A program made the position numbers and the translations under genes. The notes under the pieces are model-generated. The model made no database searches and had not been told where the DNA came from. It worked only from the letters and a program-made list of their open reading frames with translations. Source: Brachionus manjavacas (Eukaryota; Rotifera; Eurotatoria; Ploima; Brachionidae). Taken from it: a stretch of DNA of 64,000 bases. Below, piece after piece: positions 45,806 through 53,919 of this stretch. The stretch lies in assembly GCA_019054805.1 (NCBI GenBank), contig JAHQIY010000040.1, positions 280,822 to 344,821 on the forward strand, read 5' to 3'. Positions within the stretch are counted from its first letter, which is position 1. Each line of letters begins with the position of its first letter.

Positions 45806-46315
45806 ATGTTACGTAAGATTATAAATAATATTGAAGAGATCATTACTGTGCCGTTAATGGCGGTACTGCTAGTGGTGCTGACTTGGCAAATTGGTACACG
45901 CTGGCTGCTGAATGATCCTTCCCTTTGGAGTGAAGAACTCGCCCGAGTTCTGTTTATGTATATGTCGTTAATCGGGTGTGCCATTGCGATTAAGCGCAGC
46001 ACACACGTCAATATCACCTTTTTCTCGGACAAACTGCCTGAAAAGATACGCCTATGTTTGGTACTTTCGCTTGAGTTGGCCGTTTTAGTTTCGATCATGG
46101 CAATTATCTATTTAGGTTATCAACACGTGCAGCGTACCGCTTTCTTTGAGCTGATTACGTTAGGTATCTCAAGTAGTTGGATGAACTACAGCTTGCCTCT
46201 TGGTGGGGTATTTATGGTGTTTAGACAGGCAGAAAAAATGTGGGGCATTGCGAAGCAGCTTCACAATGGCAATAAGTCGGCATCTTCGATGGATTCACAG
46301 GTGGCTGAGAGGTAG
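45806..46315 (+). CDS. siaQ: TRAP transporter small membrane subunit SiaQ
   Basis: 169 residues from ATG 45806, chosen because GGAG lies 7 bases upstream; an ATG at 45794 overlaps that site. Four membrane helices, DctQ-family signature TWQIGTRWLLNDPSLWSEELARVLFMYMSLIGCAIAIKRSTH. It forms the small subunit that supports SiaM in sodium-driven sialic acid uptake. The next gene starts 2 bases after its stop. Confidence 0.9.
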   Translation: MLRKIINNIEEIITVPLMAVLLVVLTWQIGTRWLLNDPSLWSEELARVLFMYMSLIGCAIAIKRSTHVNITFFSDKLPEKIRLCLVLSLELAVLVSIMAIIYLGYQHVQRTAFFELITLGISSSWMNYSLPLGGVFMVFRQAEKMWGIAKQLHNGNKSASSMDSQVAER

Positions 46316-46317
46316 TT

Positions 46318-47601
46318 ATGGCAGGTTCAATTTTTGGCTGGTTAGCACTGCTGTTTGCAGGTATGCCAGTCGGCTTTTCACTGATTTTTGTTGCTTTAGT
46401 CTTTTTGGTGCTAACCAACAGCACAGGCATCAACTTCGCAGCTCAGCAGATGCTGGGCGGCATTGATAACTTTACACTACTAGCGGTGCCGTTCTTTGTT
46501 TTAACTGGGCATTTAATGAATAGCGCAGGTATTACAGAACGTATCTTTAATTTCGCAAAATCTATGGTTGGCCATATTACCGGCAGCCTAGGTCACGTAA
46601 ACATTATGGCGAGCTTACTGTTCTCAGGTATGTCGGGCTCTGCTTTGGCGGATGCTGGTGGTCTTGGGCAACTTGAAATTAAGTCGATGCGTGATGCAAA
46701 GTATCACGATGATTTTGCCGGTGGTTTGACGGCTGCTTCTTGTATCATTGGTCCCTTAGTTCCCCCTTCGGTTCCTCTTGTCATCTACGGAGTAGTGTCA
46801 AATACATCCATCGGCGCTCTTTTCCTTGCTGGGGCAATTCCGGGCATTTTGTGTTGTGTTGCGTTGATGACAATGAGCTACTTCATTTGTAAGAAACGTG
46901 GTTACATGACGCTGCCTCGTGCTTCGCGTCGTGATCAGTTCAAATCCTTTAAAGAAGCGTTTTTGTCTCTGCTGACTCCTGTGATCATTATCGGTGGGAT
47001 CTTTTCCGGTAAGTTCACTCCGACAGAAGCGGCGGTTGTTTCTTCTCTGTACGCGTTGTTCTTAGGAACTGTGGTCTACAAACAGCTGACTTTCGGCGGC
47101 TTTGTTGAAATTTTGAAAGAGACAGTGAACACCACTGCTGTGGTTGCGCTAATGGTAATGGGTGTCACTGTGTTTGGATGGATTGTTGCTCGTGAGCAAC
47201 TGCCGCAAATGCTAGCGGATTACTTCTTGACTATTAGTGATAATCCACTCGTGTTGTTGCTGCTTATCAACTTACTGCTTCTTTTCCTAGGGACGTTTAT
47301 TGAGTCGCTTGCTCTGTTACTGCTATTGGTTCCATTTTTGGTGCCCGTTGCCGGCGCGGTGGGAATTGATCCTGTTCACTTCGGTGTCATGGCAATCCTG
47401 AACCTGATGATCGGTATTCTAACCCCGCCAATGGGAATGGCTCTGTACGTTGTCTCACGTGTTGGGGATATTCCATTCCACACGTTGACTCGTGGTGTGA
47501 TTCCACTTTTGGTGCCGTTATTCATCGTATTGGCACTTGTTGCTGTCTTCCCTCAATTTACGCTGCTGTTACCGGAAATTTTCCTTGGTTACGGGCAGTA
47601 A
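46318..47601 (+). CDS. siaM: TRAP transporter large membrane subunit SiaM
   Basis: 427 residues, about 12 helices, DctM family: GIDNFTLLAVPFFVLTGHLMNSAGITERIF, LLFSGMSGSALADAGGLGQLEIKSMRDAKYHDDFAGGLTAAS, CIIGPLVPPSVPLVIYG. It carries the sodium-coupled translocation path for sialic acid delivered by SiaP. The separate SiaQ and SiaM subunits are as in Vibrio, unlike the Haemophilus fusion. Two bases separate it from siaQ and 27 bases from nanA. Confidence 0.92.
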   Translation: MAGSIFGWLALLFAGMPVGFSLIFVALVFLVLTNSTGINFAAQQMLGGIDNFTLLAVPFFVLTGHLMNSAGITERIFNFAKSMVGHITGSLGHVNIMASLLFSGMSGSALADAGGLGQLEIKSMRDAKYHDDFAGGLTAASCIIGPLVPPSVPLVIYGVVSNTSIGALFLAGAIPGILCCVALMTMSYFICKKRGYMTLPRASRRDQFKSFKEAFLSLLTPVIIIGGIFSGKFTPTEAAVVSSLYALFLGTVVYKQLTFGGFVEILKETVNTTAVVALMVMGVTVFGWIVAREQLPQMLADYFLTISDNPLVLLLLINLLLLFLGTFIESLALLLLLVPFLVPVAGAVGIDPVHFGVMAILNLMIGILTPPMGMALYVVSRVGDIPFHTLTRGVIPLLVPLFIVLALVAVFPQFTLLLPEIFLGYGQ

Positions 47602-47628
47602 TAACGAACAATATTTAAGGTATTTAAG

Positions 47629-48525
47629 ATGAAAAAACTGACAGGTCTTATTGCAGCGCCTCACACCCCTTTTACTGCGGACAATAAGGTAAACTTTGCT
47701 GCTATTGATCAAATTGCTGAGCTGTTAATTGATCAAGGCGTAAAAGGCGCTTACGTATGTGGGACGACAGGGGAAGGGATCCACTGTAGTGTAGAGGAAC
47801 GTAAAGCGATCGCTGAACGTTGGGTTAAAGCCGCCGATGGTAAGTTGGATTTGATTCTCCATACAGGCGCATTGAGTATTGTTGATACCATTAACCTTAC
47901 TGAACACGCAGAGACGTTGGATATTTTAGCGACCTCAGCGATTGGCCCATGCTTTTTTAAGCCGGGTAGTGTTGAAGATCTGGTTGAGTACTGCGCGCAA
48001 GTGGCTGCGGCTGCTCCATCCAAGGGCTTTTACTACTACCATTCTGGCATGTCTGGAGTAAACCTCGATCTCGAACAGTTCCTGATTCAAGGTGAAGCGC
48101 GCATTCCTAACTTATCGGGCGCGAAATTTAATAACGCTGACCTCTACGAATATCAGCGCTGTGTGCGAGTGGCGGGAGGCAAATTCGATATACCTTTTGG
48201 TGTCGATGAGTTTCTCCCTGCTGGTTTGGCGGTAGGTGCGGTGGGTGCCGTTGGCAGTACTTACAACTATGCTGCGCCTTTGTATTTGAAGATCATTGAA
48301 GCGTTTAACCAAGGTAAGCACGATGAGGTTGCGTCGCTAATGGACAAAGTGATCGCCATTATTCGCGTCTTAGTTGAATATGGCGGCGTAGCGGCAGGCA
48401 AAGTCGCCATGCAGTTGCATGGCATTGATGCGGGTAATCCTCGTCAACCGATTCGCTCACTGAGTGACAAGCAGAAAGCGGATGTGCTCGCTAAACTGCG
48501 TGACGCGGGCTTTATGTCTTTATAA
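47629..48525 (+). CDS. nanA: N-acetylneuraminate lyase
   Basis: 298 residues, DHDPS/NAL TIM barrel. CGTTGEGIHCSVEERK holds the carboxylate-binding TTGE, YYYHSGMSGVNL holds the catalytic tyrosine, and the Schiff-base lysine is in LSGAKFNNADLYEYQR. It cleaves Neu5Ac to pyruvate and ManNAc in the cytoplasm. AAGGT is a modest ribosome site. It is the last gene before the terminator, so siaPQM-nanA form the rightward operon. Confidence 0.95.
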   Translation: MKKLTGLIAAPHTPFTADNKVNFAAIDQIAELLIDQGVKGAYVCGTTGEGIHCSVEERKAIAERWVKAADGKLDLILHTGALSIVDTINLTEHAETLDILATSAIGPCFFKPGSVEDLVEYCAQVAAAAPSKGFYYYHSGMSGVNLDLEQFLIQGEARIPNLSGAKFNNADLYEYQRCVRVAGGKFDIPFGVDEFLPAGLAVGAVGAVGSTYNYAAPLYLKIIEAFNQGKHDEVASLMDKVIAIIRVLVEYGGVAAGKVAMQLHGIDAGNPRQPIRSLSDKQKADVLAKLRDAGFMSL

Positions 48526-48533
48526 TGCCAAAG

Positions 48534-48559
48534 AGAGGGGAGGCTTCCTCCCCTCTTTT
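48534..48559 (+). terminator. Terminator after nanA
   Basis: AGAGGGGAGG-CTT-CCTCCCCTCT followed by TTTT; separates nanA from nanR. Confidence 0.85.
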
Positions 48560-48651
48560 AGGATTTTGCGATGAAATCGTGTTGAGGTAGTGTCAATATT
48601 CGTAGGTCTTTGATACTTTTAGTTTAGCCAAACCAATCTAATGAGGCCCTA

Positions 48652-49485
48652 GTGAGTACGCCTAAAAATCTAATGGTTCGTTTACGTTCTAATATCGAAC
48701 CCTTAAGTAAAAAGTTACGCTTGGTAGCGGATTATGTGCTTGAGAATGCACATGACGTCCAGTTCCAGACTATTACGGATCTTGCTCGTAATACCCAAAC
48801 CAGTGAGGCGACTGTTGTGCGCCTGTGTCGTGATATGGGTTACAAAGGCTACTCTGACTTTCGAATGGCGTTGGCGGTAGATTTGAGCCAAACGGCTAGC
48901 CAAAATCAGTCTAAGTTAGAAGGTGATATCTGTGATATATCCGCGCAGAGTGCGGTTGATAGTCTCCAAGATACTGCCAAGCTTATCGACAGAAAGTCTC
49001 TTACGCGAATTTGCGAGTTAGTCCATCAGGCACAGTTTATTGGCTGTGTTGGGGTAGGAGCATCTAGTATTGTCGGACGTTATTTAGCGTATCGTTTAGT
49101 ACGTATCGGCAAAAAAGCGATTATGTATGAAGATACCCATTTGGCTGCGATGAGTGCGGGTCGAAGCGATGCGGGCGATCTGTGGTTTTCGGTATCGAGT
49201 TCAGGCTCCACCAAAGAGGTTATTCACGCGGCATCACAGGCACATCGCCGAGGAGTGTCCGTGGTATCTTTGACCAACATAAGTCATAGTCCGTTGTCGG
49301 CTATTTCAGATGAGCTTTTGGTTGCAGCGCGACCAGAAGGGCCTTTAACAGGCGGTGCATTCGCTTCTAAAGTTGGCGCACTACTGCTGGTCGATGCATT
49401 AATCAACACCTTGCTAGATACCTATCCGGAGTATTCTGAGTCAGTAATGGAAACGGCGGAAGTCGTGCTTCCATTAATGAAGTAG
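48652..49485 (+). CDS. nanR: RpiR-family sialic acid regulator NanR
   Basis: 277 residues from GTG 48652. N-terminal RpiR helix-turn-helix (about 1-80: TITDLARNTQTSEATVVRLCRDMGYKGYSDFRMALA) and C-terminal SIS sugar-phosphate-binding domain (about 120-260: GCVGVGASSIVGRYLAYRLVRIGKKAI, SVSSSGSTKEVIHAASQAHRRGVSVVSLTN). The RpiR-type NanR of vibrios is released by ManNAc-6-P; this family knowledge plus position supports the call. The enteric NanR is a different (GntR) protein. Confidence 0.88.
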   Translation: MSTPKNLMVRLRSNIEPLSKKLRLVADYVLENAHDVQFQTITDLARNTQTSEATVVRLCRDMGYKGYSDFRMALAVDLSQTASQNQSKLEGDICDISAQSAVDSLQDTAKLIDRKSLTRICELVHQAQFIGCVGVGASSIVGRYLAYRLVRIGKKAIMYEDTHLAAMSAGRSDAGDLWFSVSSSGSTKEVIHAASQAHRRGVSVVSLTNISHSPLSAISDELLVAARPEGPLTGGAFASKVGALLLVDALINTLLDTYPEYSESVMETAEVVLPLMK

Positions 49486-49515
49486 TTCTTATCACATTGA
49501 TTTAATTCTTTATTT

Positions 49516-49546
49516 AAAGCTCGCCTAGTTGGTGAGCTTTTCTTTT
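49516..49546 (+). terminator. Terminator after nanR
   Basis: AAAGCTCGCC-TAGTT-GGTGAGCTTT (one G-T pair) followed by TCTTTT. Confidence 0.75.
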
Positions 49547-49555
49547 ATTTGTTGG

Positions 49556-49570
49556 TGAAAATATTTTTTA
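49556..49570. promoter_or_regulatory. Candidate NanR operator C (nanM)
   Basis: TGAAAATATTTTTTA matches operator A at 12 of 15 positions. AT-rich, so chance similarity is possible. Confidence 0.35.
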
Positions 49571-49586
49571 TTGTTAAGTTGATCAA

Positions 49587-49601
49587 AGAAATATTTTTTC
49601 A
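49587..49601. promoter_or_regulatory. Candidate NanR operator D (nanM), flanked by TTGATCAA repeats
   Basis: AGAAATATTTTTTCA matches operator B at 11 of 15. Centre-to-centre distance from C is 31 bases, similar to 34 at siaP. TTGATCAA occurs on both sides (near 49579 and 49603). Confidence 0.35.
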
Positions 49602-49709
49602 TTGATCAATAATTAGTATGAAATTTAAACAATAAAGGTGGATAAAGAACCACCTGAGCCAATAGGAATCCGTGATTGTTCACGGCCATCCAATAAGGAA
49701 ATAACAATA

Positions 49710-50867
49710 ATGATGAACAAAACTAAACGACTTCATGCACCTTTGCTTGCTGCTTCTCTGGTGTTAAGTCTTAATGCGTTTGGCGCGAATCAATGGCCAG
49801 ATTTACCGGTAGGAATTAAAAGCGGAATCGGCGCTCAAGTCGGCGATAAAGTGTTTGTTGGCCTAGGTTCAGCCGGTCAAGATTTCTATATGCTTGACCT
49901 AAGCAATCTCGACAAAGGTTGGCAAAAGAGAGCTGAATTTATCGCTCCATCGCGAAGCGGAGCAACCGCATCTGTTATCGGTAATGAAATATATGTATTT
50001 GGCGGTTCAGGAAAGGTGAAGTCGACGGATGCTGCGCCGGTTCTATTTGATACTGTCTATCGATATAACCTCGAAACCAATACATGGGCACAAGCCAATA
50101 CCACCTCCCCCGTTGGTTTGCTCGGCGCGGCTTCTTACTCGCCAGATGGCAAGCAAGTTGTTTTTTTTGGCGGGTACAACAAACAATACTTTGATCAATA
50201 TCTCAATGACGTTCTTACCACTGATAAACAAGCTGAGCCTGAAGCATGGCAAAAGATTGTTGATGATTACATGGGGATGAAGCCAGAGGATTATAAATGG
50301 AATCGACATGTGTTGAGCTATAAGCCAGAGACGGGAACCTGGAGCGATCTTGGCTTATCGCCTTATTTACCCAATTGTGGCAGCGCGTTAGTGGCGGAAG
50401 GTGACAAGGCTGTGTTGATTAGCGGCGAGATAAAGCCAGGGCTCAGAACGTCTGAAGTGAAAACGTACCAATTTGGCCAAGCACAACCTTGGCAAAGCCA
50501 GCATGCATTACCGGCGCCTGCCGAGGGGAGTGTACAAGAAGGTGTCGCGGGCGCTTTTGCCGGTGAAAGCAATGGTGTGGTCATTGTCGCAGGTGGCGCG
50601 AACTTCCACGGTGCGAAATCCGCCTTTGAGAGTGGGAAAATGTTTGCACACGACGGTTTTAGCAAAGCATTTAATCCAGAAATGTATGTTCAGCAACAGG
50701 GATTATGGAAGCAAGTTAATGGTCTTCCACAAGGTTTGGCTTATGGAACCTCTTATTCCACCGCTCAAGGCGTACTCATTGCTGGGGGTGAGAAAGGCGA
50801 TCGCAGTGCTAGCAAAAAGGTCTACATGTTAGCGTGGAATGGCACAACCGTTGATGTCACGGACTAA
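49710..50867 (+). CDS. nanM: Periplasmic N-acetylneuraminate mutarotase (kelch), exported copy
   Basis: 385 residues from ATG 49710 with AAGGAAATAAC upstream. Signal peptide ends at AFGAN. The mature part is a six-bladed kelch propeller with repeats such as [35 protein letters not shown] and [14 protein letters not shown], as in E. coli NanM (YjhT). It converts alpha-Neu5Ac released by sialidase to the beta form taken up by the transporter. It is the first of two kelch genes, 12 bases before the second. Confidence 0.9.
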   Translation: MMNKTKRLHAPLLAASLVLSLNAFGANQWPDLPVGIKSGIGAQVGDKVFVGLGSAGQDFYMLDLSNLDKGWQKRAEFIAPSRSGATASVIGNEIYVFGGSGKVKSTDAAPVLFDTVYRYNLETNTWAQANTTSPVGLLGAASYSPDGKQVVFFGGYNKQYFDQYLNDVLTTDKQAEPEAWQKIVDDYMGMKPEDYKWNRHVLSYKPETGTWSDLGLSPYLPNCGSALVAEGDKAVLISGEIKPGLRTSEVKTYQFGQAQPWQSQHALPAPAEGSVQEGVAGAFAGESNGVVIVAGGANFHGAKSAFESGKMFAHDGFSKAFNPEMYVQQQGLWKQVNGLPQGLAYGTSYSTAQGVLIAGGEKGDRSASKKVYMLAWNGTTVDVTD

Positions 50868-50878
50868 GGGCTCAGAGC

Positions 50879-51970
50879 ATGTCATTAGTGATTAATTCTT
50901 TTCCACCTTTGCCAATTGGGGTGAAAAACGGCGTTGGGGGATTGATTGGTAACAAACTCTACGTCGGTTTAGGGAGCGCAGGAACGCGCCTATTTTTCTA
51001 TGATTTGGATGCGCCAATAAAAGGGTGGCAGAGGGCGGCTGAGTTTCCGGGCACAAAGCGGAATGATGCGGCATTCTCGGTGTGTGGTGACAAGCTCTAT
51101 GTATTTTCTGGAGCAGGCCAACCAGCAAATAGTACTACGCCAATTGTTTTGGAGGATGGCTACGCCTTTGACGCTAAACGCAATTGTTGGCAATGCATCG
51201 AGACTAAAATTCCAGTGGGTTTACTGGGAGCATCGATGTGTCAGATCGAGATGGGTAAACTGATCTGCTTTGGCGGCTACAATAAAGAAACCTTTGATCG
51301 TTTTGTCGCTGAAATTTCTCAAATAGACCCAGTTCAGCAAGCAGAGAAGCATCAGGTAACTTTAACCAAGTTCATGTCTGGGCCGACGCAGGATTACGGT
51401 TGGAATCAAACCATTTGGCTATTTGATTGCGCTAATGAGACATGGTCTGGGGTTGGCCTGAATCCTTATCTTGCCAATTGTGGCGCAGGGATCATCCGGC
51501 AAAACAATACGGTTACCTTAATTGAAGGAGAGATTAAGCCGGGTTTACGTAGCTTGGAGAGCAAGGTTTTTAAGTTCGACAACGGCGATATGACCAAAAG
51601 CCGCTTACTCCCTTCGATTTGTCATGTTGATACTAGCCATGAGGGATTGGCAGGTCATTTTACAGGACAAGTCGAAAAACAAATCATTGTGGCTGGCGGC
51701 GCTTACTTTATTGGTAGTCAAAACAATTTTCAGAAAGGGCAGTGGTATAGCCATCAAGGATTGACCAAGCATTACGATAATAAAGTTTGGCAATTCGATG
51801 GCACAACATGGCACCAAATTATGCAGCTTCCTCATGGAATTGCGTATGGTGTGTCGATTTCTCACGACAATACAATGTATCTGTTAGGAGGTGAAGATAG
51901 TAAAGGAGACGCGCAAGCTCGATGTTACACCCTTAGTTGGCGGACGTTATTTCCCCCTATAAATAGCTAG
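50879..51970 (+). CDS. Second NanM-like kelch mutarotase without signal peptide
   Basis: 363 residues. It aligns by eye with the preceding NanM along its length (LPIGVKNGVGGLIGNKLYVGLGSAGTRLFFYDL versus [54 protein letters not shown]), so it is a tandem duplicate. It starts MSLVINSFPPLPIG with no hydrophobic leader, and a stop codon upstream in frame excludes a longer exported form. It should therefore stay in the cytoplasm, unless it uses an unusual route. Eleven bases separate it from nanM. A cytoplasmic sialic acid mutarotase would act on sugar already imported. Confidence 0.8.
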   Translation: MSLVINSFPPLPIGVKNGVGGLIGNKLYVGLGSAGTRLFFYDLDAPIKGWQRAAEFPGTKRNDAAFSVCGDKLYVFSGAGQPANSTTPIVLEDGYAFDAKRNCWQCIETKIPVGLLGASMCQIEMGKLICFGGYNKETFDRFVAEISQIDPVQQAEKHQVTLTKFMSGPTQDYGWNQTIWLFDCANETWSGVGLNPYLANCGAGIIRQNNTVTLIEGEIKPGLRSLESKVFKFDNGDMTKSRLLPSICHVDTSHEGLAGHFTGQVEKQIIVAGGAYFIGSQNNFQKGQWYSHQGLTKHYDNKVWQFDGTTWHQIMQLPHGIAYGVSISHDNTMYLLGGEDSKGDAQARCYTLSWRTLFPPINS

Positions 51971-52022
51971 CTAATACTCTCTGTACAAGACCAAGCAATT
52001 CTCCTCTGCACTGTGAAACCAT

Positions 52023-52051
52023 GGTGTAGGGGGCCTATACACCTTTTATTT
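52023..52051 (+). terminator. Bulged hairpin with TTTTATTT between the kelch pair and nanH
   Basis: GGTGTAGG and CCTATACACC (2-base bulge), then TTTTATTT. Probable end of the nanM operon; nanH would then have its own promoter in the ~50 bases following. Confidence 0.5.
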
Positions 52052-52100
52052 CCTATTGAATTGCAGGTCGGTTATCGCAAACAAATGAGGATTATTATTG

Positions 52101-53861
52101 ATGGAACAAATTGACAAAAAGAGTTTAGTTGTATCAGGACTATTAACACTTGGTGTCTTGACGGCTTCGATGAATGCTTATGCTGTCGCTCCCAATGTTA
52201 GGGATGTGGTGGTGTTTCAAGGTGGAGAAGGTGGCAGTAGCCACTACCGCATTCCATCGATTGTGGTCGCTCAAGACGGTTCACTGGTCGCGTTCGCAGA
52301 AGGACGCGCTTCAAGTAAGGATCCTGGAAGTGGCTACCCAACAAGCATCAAAAGCCGGCGTTCAGTAGACAATGGTGTGACTTGGAGTGATTATCAAGTT
52401 ATCCATGAAGTCGCGAATGAAGCGTATTCCGATCCCCGCCCATTTGTTGATAAATCCACTGGGAGAATGTTTGTGTTCTATACCAAGTGGGACAACAATT
52501 GTGCGCAAAATGGTAGCTGCGTTCCTTTTGATGACCCTCAGCATAAGCTATTTTACCGAACGAGCGATGACAACGGCCAAACGTGGTCTGCTGCCACTGA
52601 TGTTCTTGACGAAGTCAAAGACATTAACTGGATGGCAAATGGGACTAAAGGAACCGCAGGACGCGCGACTTGGTCTGTGACACCATCAGCCGCACAAATT
52701 ACTCAAGCGAGCAATGAAGGGTGGAGCCTAAGTTGGAACTCGAGGGTGGCGGAAGGATCATGCAATGTTCAATATTATGGAAACGGTAATAAACGCTTTC
52801 TCGCTGATTTGCATGTGAACCCAGATAAAACAGTCAAGGCAGTCCTCTATTCAGATAATGGAAACCTTGAGTATCCAATGAATTTTGATATCTCTGGTTA
52901 CCATGATTATCAAATTGTGGGCACGGGCAATAGTGCTAGTTTTTACGTGGATGGAACCTTAGTGGCTTCTAATTGGTCTGGGCAGAGTCACTCGAGTAAA
53001 ACAGTGACTTGGGGCAATGGCTGTTCATCGACAAAAGGGGCTTCTGCTTACCATAGTGTTGAGTTTTCGATTGACGATACTCAGCAATACTATTTTGATG
53101 CAAGTTTGATGAAATGGGTCAATGGCTCAGTGATCAAGCATCCGGCGGAACAAGGTTGGAGCAAAACTAGCGCGTTCAATGGCAAAGGCGATCCGGGGTG
53201 GAAAAGTATCAATGCAGGCCCAGGGCAGGGTATTCAACTTAGCAATGGGCGGTTGATTTTCCCAGCTATTGTTCTGGATGCGTTTTCTCAACTGTCGGTT
53301 GTTTCAATCTACAGTGATGATCATGGCGTGACTTGGCACGCAGGTAATCAAACTCCCACTTATGCCCTCGAGCCGAGTGAAGCTGATATGGTTGAGCTGA
53401 ACGACGGTAGGATTTTGATGTCGGCTCGAAATGATGGTGTAACAGGCGTTGGCAACTTCAATCGCTACCATTTTATTAGTCACGACCAAGGACAAAATTG
53501 GACAATGGTTAATGAAGAGCGCAATTCGGTAAATGGAGCTTTGTTCTTCAAACTGGATCAAGTTGACATCGGTCTACTAGGTTACGGAAACAACCGAGTC
53601 TTGATGTCTGGACCACAGGGCAATTCAGCCGTGAGTTCCGATCGAAACGATCTGGCTATTTGGAGCGCTGTAGAAGATGGTGCAGGCAACTATAACTTCA
53701 CCCAAAGAACGCAATTTAGAGACGGTTATAGCGCATATTCAGACCTTATCAAACTTCAAGACAAAGGTGTGTTGGGTAATGAAGATGTGGGTGTTATCTA
53801 CGAGGCAACATCAAGCACGCAAATTCGGTTTATGGTGATAGACATCGACAATATCAATTAA
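52101..53861 (+). CDS. nanH: Secreted sialidase (neuraminidase)
   Basis: 586 residues from ATG 52101. A hydrophobic signal region ends near AYAVA. The catalytic six-bladed propeller has the arginine motif SHYRIPSIVVA and four Asp boxes (SVDNGVTWS, SDDNGQTWS, SDDHGVTWH, SHDQGQNWT). A lectin-like jelly-roll domain of ~170 residues (about 175-350) is inserted between the second and third boxes, as in the cholera-type enzyme, but the N-terminal lectin domain of that enzyme is absent. It releases sialic acid from glycans outside the cell, feeding NanM and SiaPQM. Confidence 0.9.
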   Translation: MEQIDKKSLVVSGLLTLGVLTASMNAYAVAPNVRDVVVFQGGEGGSSHYRIPSIVVAQDGSLVAFAEGRASSKDPGSGYPTSIKSRRSVDNGVTWSDYQVIHEVANEAYSDPRPFVDKSTGRMFVFYTKWDNNCAQNGSCVPFDDPQHKLFYRTSDDNGQTWSAATDVLDEVKDINWMANGTKGTAGRATWSVTPSAAQITQASNEGWSLSWNSRVAEGSCNVQYYGNGNKRFLADLHVNPDKTVKAVLYSDNGNLEYPMNFDISGYHDYQIVGTGNSASFYVDGTLVASNWSGQSHSSKTVTWGNGCSSTKGASAYHSVEFSIDDTQQYYFDASLMKWVNGSVIKHPAEQGWSKTSAFNGKGDPGWKSINAGPGQGIQLSNGRLIFPAIVLDAFSQLSVVSIYSDDHGVTWHAGNQTPTYALEPSEADMVELNDGRILMSARNDGVTGVGNFNRYHFISHDQGQNWTMVNEERNSVNGALFFKLDQVDIGLLGYGNNRVLMSGPQGNSAVSSDRNDLAIWSAVEDGAGNYNFTQRTQFRDGYSAYSDLIKLQDKGVLGNEDVGVIYEATSSTQIRFMVIDIDNIN

Positions 53862-53881
53862 GCTTATTGAAGACTATTGTT

Positions 53882-53914
53882 AAAAAAGGGAAGTGACTTC
53901 AGCCACTTCCCTTT
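53882..53914 (-). terminator. Terminator between nanH and the diguanylate cyclase gene
   Basis: AAAGGGAAGTG (53885-53895)/CACTTCCCTTT (53904-53914); the minus strand continues with T6, so it mainly serves the leftward gene; the plus strand has TTTC only. Confidence 0.8.
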
Positions 53915-53919
53915 CTCAA

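Noticed and set aside
49575-49615. TTGATCAA repeats as an FNR site before nanM
   Set aside because: FNR needs TTGAT-N4-ATCAA; these copies have no 4-base spacer.
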